Shown one piece after another: positions 29,793-42,489 of a DNA stretch of 64,000 nucleotides. Position 1 is the first letter of the stretch, and the number at the start of each line of letters is the position of its first letter. The notes below the pieces were generated by a model. The model was not told the DNA's origin and searched no databases. It saw nothing but the letters and a program-made list of their open reading frames with translations. Made by a program: the position numbers and the translations under genes. The DNA comes from Epiperipatus broadwayi (lineage: Eukaryota; Onychophora; Udeonychophora; Euonychophora; Peripatidae): positions 1 to 64,000 of the forward strand of contig JAQFVV010012975.1 of NCBI GenBank assembly GCA_028023455.1. Reading direction: 5' to 3'.

Positions 29793-30247
29793 TAATCTAA
29801 TGATTTCAACTTTACATCGAATACAATATAAACCAAAAGAGGCCTATATTTTAACAATTAACTCTGTTAATATCAGTTGCTCAATAATTTCTGATACGTC
29901 TATCTATATTTGACAATTTCTTGAAGAGTGCTCTTATATTCTGAACCCCCTTCTTATCTGATGTCATATACAAATTATTAATGATTAAATTAATTGAACA
30001 TAAAACATATTGAAACTGTCAAAGGGTAAGCGTTTAATATTGAATGAGAGTAAAGTCCCACCTTTCAAATCAGAAGAATGATGTACCAAATGGCAGACAA
30101 ATTGGGAATCTGCCCCTAAACTTTATTATTAAATGAAAAAAAATAGAAATGATGGATTCCCTTCCTTTAGAATAATTAAAGGTTAGATGTTTTGACTCCA
30201 TGTTTTAAAAGAAAGAAACCAATTTAACAAGCAAAATAAGAATTATA

Positions 30248-30251
<4 letters not shown>

Positions 30252-30327
<76 letters not shown>
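30252..30327. repeat. (TA)n microsatellite
   Basis: About 38 units. Confidence 0.95.
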
Positions 30328-30331
<4 letters not shown>

Positions 30332-31015
30332 GGAATGTTAATCCAGAATAGTCTAGCTATAGTTCAATGTCTTGTAGTGCAGATCATGTGATGTCCAAGA
30401 ATCTTTAAGCTTAAGATAGTTTCTATGCATGAACTGAATGATAGTCCATCAGATAATCTTTGGTCACAATTTGGGTGTTCATATTCATGCTCACACTCAT
30501 TTATAAACTGTCATTCCTGTGCTGAGATCATTTCTTTGCTTGATTGTAACATAGCATATTGGAGATCATTTACTATCATGGTTGTCATGATGTTGATTTA
30601 AAATGATAATCACATCTGATACACTTATTTGTATGAGGAGCAGTTTTATCCACATGATGTTTTGTCACTTCTTAGCCACACATGATTTGTTCTTTTTTAG
30701 CTTATAACGTGTGTTAAAAATATAAACTGTATAGAATTAAGGTGGGACCTTTAATCAACTTCTTCACATTGCAATTGTAGTGATTTATGAACTTCAATAT
30801 TAAAAACAGTTAATATAATAAATAAATTGATTTTAAGAATTTATCAAGTATCTTTTCTTGCTAACAAATTTATTTACATTCCTTTTTAAAAAAAAACAAT
30901 GAAAGTGTTCTATCTTATTTTATATTGTTATTTTTTAGATCATGAGTTTCAAGTTCACACTTTACTCTCATTATTAACATCACTTTGAAATATATATTAT
31001 GTTATGATGGATTAA

Positions 31016-31039
31016 TAGTAGTGGTGGTAGTAGTAGTAT

Positions 31040-31094
<55 letters not shown>

Positions 31095-31210
31095 GGTGGT
31101 GGTGGCGGTGGTGGTGGCAGTGGAAGTGGTGAGGGCGTGGCGGTGGTGGCAGCGGTAGCGGTAGGGGTAGGTAGTAATAGTAGTAGTAGTAGTAGTAGTA
31201 ATAATAATAA
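31016..31210. repeat. GTA/GTG trinucleotide repeat
   Basis: A degenerate trinucleotide tract (GTA, GTG, GGC, then GTA and ATA units). Open frames across it are artefacts. It directly precedes the LINE fragment. Confidence 0.9.
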
Positions 31211-31470
31211 TGACAACAACAACACACTTTCATTTAATATAAACCATATTACACAAAAATCAAACCCCCTCCAGATTAATCACATTAGCAGATGAAATAC
31301 ATAAAACAATTAGCCTGCCTAAACTGGTTCAACATAAGCAAACAAACATAAAACTCAACCAGCTCTATAAACAGACTTGCAATAAATTAAAACAAAATCT
31401 AAGCATAAAAAAGATAAATACTCGCCAAGCACAACTGCACACTTGGACACACGGATACATTAGGTGTGTT

Positions 31471-31749
31471 TTGGAATATCCATCCACAAATAAAGTTTTC
31501 ATGGCGCTAAAATCGGAAAATAAGATTACAGCAGGATTTAACATGATTGCACGTATATATAGCCACTACAAAACAAAGCTAACTAAGCATGTACAATTCA
31601 CACCTATAGATTATTTTGGAACAACTGAAGAAAAGATGCCTTTTAAAATTGAGAATTTTAGGGTAATGTTAACATCAATCCTTGCCACATGTCATCCAGG
31701 ATCTCCAGGCATTCCACATTATATACTTGCACATCTTAACCAATTTTAA
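31471..31749 (+). pseudogene. LINE-L ORF2, pre-RT to RT start
   Basis: 92 codons: an upstream linker, then FGTTEEKMPFKIENFRV and PGSPGIPHYILAHL, which matches the P-G-x-D-G-I-P motif at the start of LINE reverse transcriptases. It stops at 31747, but RT similarity continues downstream in other frames. Confidence 0.6.
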
Positions 31750-32333
31750 AATATATACTTGTATCAAATAGTAAGCCAAATATCACAAAAAATATATAGC
31801 ATACAGGGATTTTACAGGATATCAATGGTACCAATTATAAAAAAAAACAAGAACCCATTACCAAGGTCTCCAACTTAAGACTTATCTCAATGGAGCCTTT
31901 AGGGATTAAATTGCTGGAACAGAAATAGAGGTGAAAATTGAACCATTCATACTGATAAAAATATCACAACATTAATATGTAAAAAAAGGTTTCACCCACA
32001 GGTCAGGCAGCAATAATATTTAAAACTATAATTAACTCAGTTACTAAGATGAAGAAATATGCTCCAATTGCAGTACAACAAGATTTTGAAAGTGCTTTTG
32101 CCTCAGTACTAATAAAAATTTACTAAACTAACTAAATGAAACACAAATATTAGAATCAATATACACAATAGCCAAACTACTTTAATACAGAAAAGTACAT
32201 ATCACACTTAATGGAAGAACTTTATCATCATTCTTTCCCACTCAATCAATACCACAAGGTTCATCAGCAAGTACATTACTGTTCACATTCTATGTAAACC
32301 CTTTATTAAAAAAAATGGAAAAAATATTGGGGA

Positions 32334-32738
32334 GTGCTAATACCAGATACCAAAAGATATATTCCTTGTAAAGCTTATATGGATGTCATTACTATATTCT
32401 TAAGAACAAAAAAGCAACAGCAAGCTGTACAAAACATCATAGAAGATTATACAAAAAAATTCAAACTTAAAATCAATATCAATAAGTCACCTGCTTGGAC
32501 AATTTTTACAGGAAAAATAAACAAAGAAATTTATCAAGGACATCCCAGCAGTTTAACTAAGTTTCTGATTTTATCTGGGAATGAATCAAATGAGAACAAA
32601 AATACAAAAGAAGCTCAAAGTGAAAGCAGAAAGAATCACAGAATCATTATCCAGATCATATCTATTGTTATATGCAAAAATATCACTATTCAATCAACTT
32701 ATAATATCAAACATCGACTACTACTTACCAATAATTAG
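32334..32738 (+). pseudogene. LINE-L RT palm segment
   Basis: Contains KAYMDVITIFLRTKKQQQ, where YMDV stands at the catalytic YADD box, then the following helix and KININKSPAWTIFTGK, the usual K-T/S motif after the palm. The second catalytic Asp is missing, so this RT would not work. A frameshift near 32580 moves the sequence into the next frame. Confidence 0.65.
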
Positions 32739-32889
32739 TTTCACAAAACCATTTATAGCCTCAATTAACCCATTTTGTAACAAACTACTATGGGACAGGA
32801 ATGAAGTTGCAATTTCAATAAAACAACTTAACCAACCAACAAAATGGAATGGTCTGGGACTTCAATCAATATCAGTGTTTCAGACATGA
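32581..32889 (+). pseudogene. LINE-L thumb / C-terminal segment
   Basis: Encodes a helical thumb (QKKLKVKAERITESLSRSY), a membrane-like hydrophobic stretch (IISNIDYYLPIISF) typical of this part of LINEs, and FCNKLLWDRNEVAISIK...NGLGLQS. The W-G-R / G-G-L-G-L-pattern is standard downstream of LINE RTs. Confidence 0.65.
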
Positions 32890-32931
32890 AAAACAATTTG
32901 TTAATAGGCATAATCAAAAGGTTTCCAGATA

Positions 32932-33579
32932 TTGAACCAATATTGGAAATCACACCCACAGATCATCCACTACCCACAAACAATTATAACTGTATGTTGC
33001 TTGAAAGCATTGAAAACATCAAAAAACAAAGTAATACTGAAATGTTCTATAAAATATACATATTGGCATATACATGATTTCTTAACACAAAAACAACCTG
33101 AGAATAACCAAATATATGTATTAGGAATTGATAACAGCCAAATACTTAAAAAAATTAGGAAATGGTACCTGGTACCAAAATTTTATGATTTTATTATTAA
33201 AGTCAATTTAAAAGCATTACTTATAAGTCACTTTATAAGATACAGAAGATTCTATTCAATATACATCTCTTGTGCATGCTGTGTCACAGGGATGAGACAA
33301 TATGGCCATTTCATATATAACTATTCAGGGCTCAAAAAAGTAAGACAGATGATGGTTGGCAGATATAGAAACAATGGAACCACAATGGATAAGATAATGC
33401 AAACATTCAAAAATAAAAGAATATCAACCATAAGGGCAGCTATATTCAGCTTGTATGCATTCTGGTATATCAGATGCACATTTACACTAGGAAACAACAC
33501 AAAAAGGCACCCTAACACCTATACCCCTATAAAAAATGCAAAAAATAATAGAAAGAGACAACCTTATTTCATCGCCTGA
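32932..33579 (+). pseudogene. LINE-L C-terminal region with zf-RVT-like motif
   Basis: 215 codons covering the C-terminal part: KKIRKWYLVPKFYDFIIKVN, then a Cys/His motif CACCVTGMRQYGHFIYN, which resembles the C-x2-C...H zinc-binding region (zf-RVT) at the C-terminus of some LINEs but lacks a final Cys. The last ~80 residues are basic. The minus-strand copy at 62689-62964 shares the FDFLVKVNLNALP and ICDLF...HILIG segments. Confidence 0.65.
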
Positions 33580-33775
33580 CATCTTTGCAGTAATGTGGTC
33601 TCTTTTTAAAATAGAGGCCACTTTGTAATAAAGAACATAATAGAAAAAGGCAAAAGCAAGCATAAAATTCAGTGTTACAAAAACAATACAAACAAGAAGA
33701 AACGAGATGGAACTTTGAGGGTCAAATATCAGAACAAGGCAGGGAGATCTGAAATGCAAATAGACTTTTTAAAAC

Positions 33776-33906
<131 letters not shown>

Positions 33907-34120
33907 TTATTTCTTTTGTTTTTAGAGACTTTTACTCACTTGCATATAAGAGGTTTGCTTATAAATCAGTATTGTCAAAAATGTAATTTTAACTGACAAT
34001 TTTCTTCAAACATATTAATATATAATCAATAATATGCTTCTGATGTGTGTTGGTAGATTTAATCTTTATGATGGATGTGTGAATAGTGTTTTTTATTTTT
34101 TATGTGGTAGGTCTAATGTA

Positions 34121-34294
<174 letters not shown>

Positions 34295-34306
34295 TTCAGT
34301 ACTTCA

Positions 34307-34512
34307 GAGCATGCTAACGCTCTAAACAAGCTTTTTATATCTAATTATGATAAATGCTACAACAAGAGAAAAAAAAGATGATTTGAATGCCTTCTCTTGA
34401 TTTAGCATTTATCATAATTATAAAAAAAAGCTTGTTTAGAGCGTTAACATGCTCTTAAGTTTACATATTGGTAAATGCAAGCTATATATAAGTCATGTGA
34501 CATCTGACTTTT
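34307..34512 (+). mobile_element. Family S distal part as an inverted repeat
   Basis: 34392-34454 and 34307-34370 are inverted copies of the distal part of the hammerhead element (GAGCATGCTAACGCTC... and its complement) around a ~20-bp spacer. The right copy continues through AAGTCATGTGACATCTGACTT as in 22744-22885. The ribozyme part is absent from both. It is again a head-to-head fusion of truncated copies. Confidence 0.65.
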
Positions 34513-34599
34513 TATTATATATATATATATATATATGTTGATATGAAGATTTTCATGGGTTGCGTATATAAAAAACATATTTGCAGGTTTATCCATGTT

Positions 34600-35580
34600 A
34601 AAAACTTAAATATTTATATACCAACATTTCAACTTGATTACACAAGTCATCTACTGGGTGACAAAAGGTAGAAAGATGGTTGTAAAGGTGCTACAATCAC
34701 TAATTTGAAAAAAAATACATTAAACTTCCACCAATAGCAAAAATGTTAAATTAAGAATGTTTTTTTAAAAAAAAATATTTCCAAATAGAAAAAAGTTTGC
34801 ATGTATCATCTTGCTTTTTGATACAATCTGGCCTTTTAAGTATCTCAATGGTTTTTTTGATTTTGTACTGGTAGAGATTATCACATCTGGATATGATCCT
34901 GGTATTAGAAAAATTATTTTTATGACCTGAATCTATAGTATGGAATGAGAGTGCTGATGATGAGTGTCATTTAACTGCATTATCATGTTCATCTCTCCTA
35001 ACACTTATGTGATGATTACTCATACCTATGTAAGATGTTTTACAATTTTCACATGAGATTTGGTAAACACCATGAGATTCAAGAAAGATTGAATCCTTAG
35101 GCATGGTATTTATATTGCTGATCTTTTGATGGGTAGAAAATGCTGTATTTTTATGATAGCATTTTAATATATATCCAATACTGTCTTATTTCTTTTTACA
35201 TATGGAACAAAAATCCTAATAGCTGATTTATCATCTGTTTGTTTCCTATTTTGTCCATTTTGGATTTGAAATAAGGCTTGCTTAATAAATATATAATGAT
35301 AACTATTTGCTAATAAAACACTATTATTATGATTTTTTCACATGTGACTTATATGAAAGGTTAATTGGACTATTTAAAAGAGTTTTGGCTAAAGAAACTA
35401 TCTGAATTGGGTGGTGATGAGAATAGTAATGTAAATATATTTCCATGTGTGTATTCTTTCTGTAATTCGAAAAAGATAAACTATTTAGTGTTCTAGTGAC
35501 TATAATATCAAAAAAAGAGAGTATTTCATCAGTATCTGTCTCCATTGTAATTTTAATATGAGCACAAACCCACAAAATGT
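34600..35580 (-). mobile_element. PLE-B second copy (minus)
   Basis: Co-linear with 17310-18310 but reversed. From 35575 downward it encodes an RT fragment (IKITMETDTDEILSFF, TRTLNSLSFSNYRKNTH), a thumb, a linker and a decayed GIY-YIG domain with HGVYQISCENCK-like and YIGM-like stretches, to ~34780. The 3' UTR follows (34600-34740). Multiple stops and frameshifts. It is 5'-truncated close to the RT palm. Confidence 0.75.
35327..35575 (-). pseudogene. PLE-B RT C-terminal segment, minus copy
   Basis: 82 codons, the counterpart of 17333-17599: METDTDEILSFFDIIVTRTL, NYRKNTHMEIYLH, YSHHHPIQ, TLLNSPINLSYKSH. FLDVLVTR has become FFDIIVTR. It stops early at 35327. Confidence 0.7.
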
Positions 35581-35689
35581 CTTATATATATAATATTATA
35601 ATTTGATGTCTGTATTTGTTCAAATCAATAAATGTAATCTTATAATAGAACATTTATAAATACAATAATTAGATATGTGTAAAGTATAA

Positions 35690-35945
35690 CTTTAAAAATT
35701 TTATCCACTTAGGAGTGCTTTTGACTACTCTTGTAGTCTTTTTCATCTAACACTTTGAAAGGCTAAACTTCCCACAATTCCATAACCTTAATGTTTGCTG
35801 CCGGTCTGTTAATTAAGTATTGTTGCATTTGCATATTAGCATAGTTTCCTTTATTTTCCTTTTGTTGTTATTTTATTTCAATTTGGCCATAATGCAGAAA
35901 TTTGAACAACTTTTTTTCTCACATACACTTCCAAATACCTTTTTA
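35690..35945 (-). mobile_element. PLE-D 3' end fragment
   Basis: Minus strand: the end of the endonuclease frame (RPAANIKVMELWEV then stop, cf. QSANIKTTVLWEI at 40190), then a 3' UTR with a decayed hammerhead at 35711-35752 (stem II GACTAC/GTAGTC, 6 bp, loop AAGA, GAAA changed to AAAA). Confidence 0.65.
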
Positions 35946-37100
35946 TTACACATATATGAATGTATATACAAAAATGTTTTCAAAATTCAATAAACTTTGG
36001 AAATGCTTCTGTAAACAGGAAATATATATTTCATTATTCTACTATTGAAATTACTTAGAGTGTATTTTTTATATTATTAATGATGTTTACCTATTTTTTA
36101 AAATTTATTATTCATTTCATTAAAATGTAGTGTAGTAGTACTAAAATTATCAATTTATTTAACTATTTCAGATTTATCATTTTGAATAAATTTGATCTTT
36201 TCCATATATTGAAATCTGATTTAACAAAATGTGCCAAATCTTGATCCCAGCTAAACACACAAAACATTACTGTTCATTAAAAGTTCTTAAAAATGGAAAT
36301 CAAATTGTTTAATAATTAGTGAAAATTGTCTTTTTAAGAGTTTTTGCAAAAATATAAATCAGACAAAACTTGTAATAATAACTGACTATTATTTATGGTT
36401 ATAATTTTAACATTTTTTTCTCTCGACAGAATACTATTATTGGATGGTAGATGAAAGTTGATTAAGTAATATGCATTATCTTTTAGAGTGGTTTAATAAT
36501 ATTACAAATATATTTTTGGATTGCATCCCTTGTTACACAAACAGTTTTGTCAATAAATTGTTTCACATTATTAATATTAGCAGTTTTACCTATGAAAATC
36601 TCAAGCATTATTCATTATTACCTCATAAAACACTCTGATGCAAATCCAAATACCTATTTCTGTAATATTTCACAATCACACTTCCAATTCAGCTTTTAAT
36701 TGTGTCATGTGTTTGGCTAATTTTTTGGTTCTTTTTTTATAATATTATTTTAATCTGGGAGCCGAATTCCAAAAATCTTATTTTAAAGACATTTCTTAAG
36801 AAAAGCCTTTCATTGCTTACATTAAAAGTACTGTAAGTCAAGTTTTAACATATATAACATTAGGTTTGGACTTGAAACGAAATTTAAAAACGCTTGTTTG
36901 GAAATGTATATTATTTCAATGTTTGAGTAAAGTATCAATAATTTATTTCGTTTCTTTAATCAATGAAACAAAATGCTTATGTGTAATTTTAAAATTTACT
37001 TATAACTTGAAGTTGTGCTGATTTCCTTGCAGGTAATATAAAGTATCATTTCTATTATTTATATTTCCAAACTGCCTGATATAAAATTTATAACTTGTTT
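35946..37100. other. AT-rich unassigned DNA
   Basis: No recognised gene or transposon. I examined minus-strand frames upstream of the PLE-D end and saw no continued RT similarity. Confidence 0.45.
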
Positions 37101-37117
37101 TGTATATATATATATAT

Positions 37118-37203
37118 AATAATTTAAGATATTTAGTAGCAAGTATCATATATATATATATATATATATATATGATACTTGCTACTAAATATCTTAAATT
37201 ATT
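37118..37203. repeat. Perfect hairpin around (TA)n
   Basis: Arms of ~31 bp (TTAAGATATTTAGTAGCAAG and its exact complement) flank a ~24-bp TA core. Everything from 37118 to 37203 is palindromic. Confidence 0.9.
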
Positions 37204-37488
37204 GAATTGTATTAATATTTATAAAACGTTTAAACTTAAAAAGTTTAAAATGTCTGAAAGTATTTATTTTTCTGGTAGTACAATGATAAAATAAATAAAT
37301 TTAAAAAAATAGAAATGATGTGTCAGCAATTATTCTTCCAACTACCATTTTTTTTCTTATAGGATTAAGCAATAATGGGATAAATGTTAACAAATGAACT
37401 TCCAGCCAAAGTAATTGATTTTATCTGTCAGATAGCATTAAAATTCCTTTGCATTCTTTTCAAGCATTATGATATTCATGTTTAATGA

Positions 37489-37737
37489 TTGCCTATATTA
37501 GCAAGTTTTATTTTAATTTCATATAAAAAAGCTAGTCTATCAATGGTCATTAAAATAGAACACGATTTCAAAGATAGATACATTCCAGATGGCAATTTAA
37601 TGTGCTGGATCTGTTATAAAAAAATTGGACTAAAACACAATTTAAATGTAAAATTTATTGTACCAAGTATGCTTTCAATGTTTTTACATCATATTTATGG
37701 TTATAATGTGGAGAACATTAATATTTTGATGCTTTGA
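37489..37737 (+). other. Unassigned open frame, 82 codons
   Basis: I do not recognise it. The central part DGNLMCWICYKKIGLKHN has a C-x2-C pair followed by several His, loosely like a zinc-binding stretch, but the spacing fits no family I can name. Surroundings are AT-rich repeat DNA. It may be a transposon fragment or chance. Confidence 0.15.
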
Positions 37738-38139
37738 TTGATGTTTGATTTTTGATTCATTACATACTCATTTTATGTAAAGAACAACGCCTTTTTTTAT
37801 TTTACATTTGTGATCTTTTTTTTTTTTTTTTTGCAGATAATGTAATGAACCAAAAATAAAATATCATTCAAATCAGCAAAAAAAAAAACAACAAAAAACA
37901 ATACTCTCAGCACAATAAGTAAGACTGCAATGCAAAAGAATAAGGGTATTTGGTACAATAATTTTTTTCTAAATTCTATATTTAAGTTGCGTTTTAGTAC
38001 TTTTTACATAACTAATCAAAATGACAGTATATTAAATGCAATTATAAATATATAATATTAAAACTCTGCATCAAAGATTACAAATATAATTTAATTAAAT
38101 AAACCAATTGTACTTTCTTTGCACTAGTATCATAATCAT

Positions 38140-38368
38140 GGTTATCAACAAAGCAAGTCATATATAACATGACATTGCATTTATAAACTTGTATTTACAA
38201 AAATGAAATACAGAAAGTGTACCAAAAGCTCAAACAAGCTCTTAATTGATAAGTGCAGTAAAATAAAATATTTAAAATCTCTATCCAATATACTCATATC
38301 TCCAGAACAATTGGTTTCAAACTTATGGCTCAGCTCAGTGAGGAGCTAGAATATTCAGATGCTAGATC
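38140..38368 (-). mobile_element. Family S copy 1 (decayed hammerhead)
   Basis: Minus strand: AGCTCCTCACTGAG, a CCATAAGT core, TTTGAAACC and CTGGAGATATG stand where the intact element has its hammerhead. The distal part (GAGCTTGTTTGAGC, ATATATGACTTG) follows. Stem II no longer pairs, and two bases are added in the core. Confidence 0.55.
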
Positions 38369-38551
38369 CAAAATATCAACTCAAAATTTAGCGCTTGTTT
38401 TATACATAATATTTAAGTCAAAACTGAATTTCTTGGACATGAAAATGTATTTTACTTCAACTATCTAACTTAAATAGCTATATGGGATGGAACCAAATTC
38501 ATATCTACCATATATTAATAGCCTCAGCATAGCCAAAGCCATAAAGACAAA

Positions 38552-38787
38552 ATTATGATTATCAATATAGTAAGTCATATATAATGTGAACATTGCTTTT
38601 ATAAGCTTGTATTTACAAAAATGAAGTACAGAATGCATACCAATAGCTCAAACAAGCTCTTAATTGATAAGTACAGTAACAAAACATATTTGAAATATCT
38701 ATCTACTATACTCATATCTCCAGGCTAATTGTTTTCCATCTTATGGCATACCTGAATTAAGGAGCTAGAATATTCAGACACTACATC
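38552..38787 (-). mobile_element. Family S copy 2 (decayed hammerhead)
   Basis: Direct repeat of 38140-38368, 412 bp downstream in plus coordinates, same orientation. The ribozyme core is still more changed (CTTAATTCAGG, CATAAGATGGAAAAC). The 180 bp between the copies is not obviously shared. Confidence 0.55.
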
Positions 38788-38853
38788 AGTGCTTTTAGAA
38801 CCACCTATTCTTTACTTTGTGATTTTTAATTCATTGAACTATATTATTATATG

Positions 38854-38964
<111 letters not shown>

Positions 38965-39169
38965 TAATAAACCATGTATTATTTTGCATTACAATCCACT
39001 ATTTCGACGGACTAGCAACCACCATTATCAAGGAAGAAAGAATGTTAGATCTCAATAACATGACTCAGTGCAAGATAAGAAATGAGATTCAACTTGAAGT
39101 AGTTCAGCATTCTCAATATGAGGCTTATCAAAATGTTTACTTCCCTCAGTTTATTCACCTATCATTTTA

Positions 39170-39830
39170 AGTTAATCTTAGATAAAATGAGAGGTTTCCA
39201 CATAGCTGGAATATGTTGTGCTTTGTCAGCCCTATTTAAACCAGTAGGTCTCTTTAATATTTCAATTGACTCTCTCATGATTCTTAAATTATATCTTTCA
39301 AAATTAACAAGTATTTTTGTATTGTCAAAATCAGGTTTGTGACCAATTTTTAAAAAATGGGAAGTAAAAATGGATAAGCTAATTTTTTGATTAAAAGCAT
39401 TTCTCTTTTCCTTAATTTTGACATTTATTCATCTATTACATTGACCCACATAGCTTTTTGAGCACTATAAACATGGAATTTCATAAACTCCTTGGTGTTC
39501 CAAAAATATTCTATCTTTAGGTTTATATAAAAAATCTTTTTTTTTTGTTTGCCAGTAGAAAAAGGAGTCTTTATATCAAAACAAGATAGTCTTCTTCTGA
39601 TTTTTTCAGTAACCCCTTTAATATAATGTAAAATTATTCTATTAAAAAAGGAATTGTCAATTCTATCCTCTTTTTACTTTTTAGTATTAATGTTATGTAA
39701 AGCCTTACATATGACGTTTTTATTCTAATTATTAGAAAGTATAATAATTTGTAAGTTATATTTCTTGAGTAAGATGTTCTTTATCAGATAAATTATAAGC
39801 TCTGGCCAAAATATTTTTTATATCTCTATT
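39170..39830 (-). mobile_element. PLE-C fragment (RT thumb, linker, GIY-YIG)
   Basis: Minus strand from ~39830: LARAYNLSDKEHLTQEI (RT thumb); a linker with HYIKGVTEKIRRRLS and IKTPFSTGK (~39570-39640); then a GIY-YIG domain HQGVYEIPCL, CSKSYVGQC (~39430-39500), IKEKRNAFN, DFDNTKILVNFERYN and RESIEILKRPTGLIKAD, ending near PAMWKPL (~39180). Both GVY and YVG are kept, and RESIEILKR holds the catalytic Glu. Stops inside the domain and frameshifts in the linker inactivate it. It is a different family from A, B and D. Confidence 0.75.
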
Positions 39831-40240
39831 GTCAAATTTAAAACTATAATTACACGCTCTATTGCAATCAAAAATAATTGATAGAATATTCATACTTATT
39901 GAAGATACATTTTCTTCTGTACATGTTTACGTAATATCTTATGATCTTTATATCATTTTTGTAATGTACATTTCGATTCCCCTATATATTTCATAAATGT
40001 GTACAGAAACAAATGTATCTTCAGTAAGTATGAATACTCCATCAATTATTTTTGATCACAATAGAGCAAGTAATTATGGTTTTAAATTTGACAATAGAGA
40101 TGTAAAAATTATACAAATTGAAAGTTGTAATGAAAAACAAAAAATTAAGGAAGCAATGATGATATCTAGGAATATAGAGGGTTTAAGAAATAAACAATCA
40201 GCTAATATAAAAACAACAGTATTGTGGGAAATTTGAATTA
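39715..40240. mobile_element. Head-to-head PLE-D-like junction next to PLE-C
   Basis: Minus 39997 to ~39800 reads KYIGESKCTLQK, then HVQKKMYLQ, then LSIIFDCNRACNYSFKFDNRD, joined directly to the PLE-C thumb. The plus strand 39997-40236 mirrors it, TPSIIFDHNRASNYGFKFDNRD, and continues to KIKEAMMISRNIEGLRNKQS and a normal C-terminus WEI. Arms of ~200 bp meet near 39940-40000. The minus arm looks chimeric (end of one PLE fused to the RT thumb of another). Confidence 0.65.
39997..40236 (+). pseudogene. PLE-D-like GIY-YIG C-terminal fragment
   Basis: 79 codons open, covering only the distal part of the endonuclease: SIIFDHNRASNYGFKFDN, KIIQIESCNEKQKIKEA, and the C-terminus SANIKTTVLWEI. The GIY and YIG halves are absent, so it cannot be a working nuclease. 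It serves as the reference C-terminus for the other PLE-D fragments in the window. Confidence 0.65.
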
Positions 40241-40245
40241 AGTAT

Positions 40246-40705
40246 TCAAATTCATTATTTTTTGTATGCAATTTTGGTTAACGTTCATTTTTTTACTAAT
40301 GGTTGAACTGTTTTTATATAAAGCAAATAATGAGTCTGACCATCACAACATTTGTTGGTTCTAAGAAGTTCAAGCAATGCTAAATTGTAATTAATAGTTA
40401 AAACTTAAGAATATTAAAAGCATTTAGAAAATAAAAATATCATGATAATGCATTCTCTATTTTTAAACTAGTCATGGTCTGTTTAACATATTAGAGATTT
40501 TCATACTTTACTCTAAACTATTTTGCAAAACATAAAAAAGAAGAATGAACAATTCAAATTCATTATTTTGTGTATGAAATTTCTGTTAATTTTCAATTTT
40601 TTTTTTATCAGTAGTTTAACTTTTAATATATAAGGCAAATACTGAGTTTGACAATCACATTATTTGTTGATTATAAGAAGTTCAAACAATACTGAAATGT
40701 AATTA
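40246..40705. repeat. ~160-bp direct repeat pair
   Basis: 40246-40400 and 40545-40705 share TTCAAATTCATTATTTT, GCAAATA-TGAGT-TGAC and ATTTGTTG.TT..AAGAAGTT in the same order, ~300 bp apart, with moderate divergence. No coding content. Confidence 0.65.
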
Positions 40706-41290
40706 ACCCCCAGTTTGCTTCTCATGAATTATTTCATTTTTTGATCAATTCACCCCCTGGTGTATTTTTTTCATAAGTATTATATGTTAAAATGCATATA
40801 TTACATTATATTTTCTTATATAAAAATTTTGCTAAAAAAATTAGACTAGAAGGCAGGAAATTCAAAATTCTCACTTTTACAATAGATATAAGCCTCACCC
40901 TGACATGTTCTGGTATTGTTTTTTTGCCAAGGCTGTAAAATGTTTGGCGTTTTATGACATTGTTTAAAAAAAATGGTCCGAATGACCAAAAACATGTTCA
41001 TTTGCAAATGTATTATGGTTTTAGATATTTTTTACAAGAATTTACACTATATTTATTAGATATGAAGAAATATAAATTATTAATAACTTATTTTGACTTG
41101 AAATACTTCATTTTCAAAATATAATGTTATATTAGCAGTGAATGTAAATATGGCATGAAGCAATTTACAAGATTATCTTCTACATAAGCAATCTACTTAT
41201 ACTTACAAGTATAAAAATATCACAATTTTGCAATAAATATTCAAATAGTTTAAACTTTTAAAGCATAATTTGTAAGATATAAGAGAAAAA
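40705..41290 (+). repeat. Repeat X, copy 1
   Basis: Matches 42490-43035 in the same orientation at perhaps 75-80%. Shared landmarks are AAGGCTGTAAAA, GTTTTATGA.ATTGT, TTTACACTATATTTATTAGA and TTTAAAGCATAATT. No ORF. The pair brackets the PLE-D fragment at 41430-42430. Confidence 0.7.
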
Positions 41291-41429
41291 ATAAATATTC
41301 ATTTTGCACAAACATATTTATAATATATAATTTAATACATAAACTATAGCTATAATAATTCTAAACATAATATATATATATATACAATAATGAAATAATG
41401 AATATATATATATATATAATGAAATATAT

Positions 41430-42430
<1,001 letters not shown>

Positions 42431-42489
42431 TGTTCATCTGTTTTTTATCCATTTTAAGACATTCAACCTTTCATAGTCATATTTCACAG

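Larger units (their letters stand above)
28985..31015. other. AT-rich DNA with a foldback and a TA tract
   Basis: Contains an imperfect inverted repeat at 29688-29792 and a (TA)n tract at 30252-30327. No gene was recognised. Confidence 0.5.
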
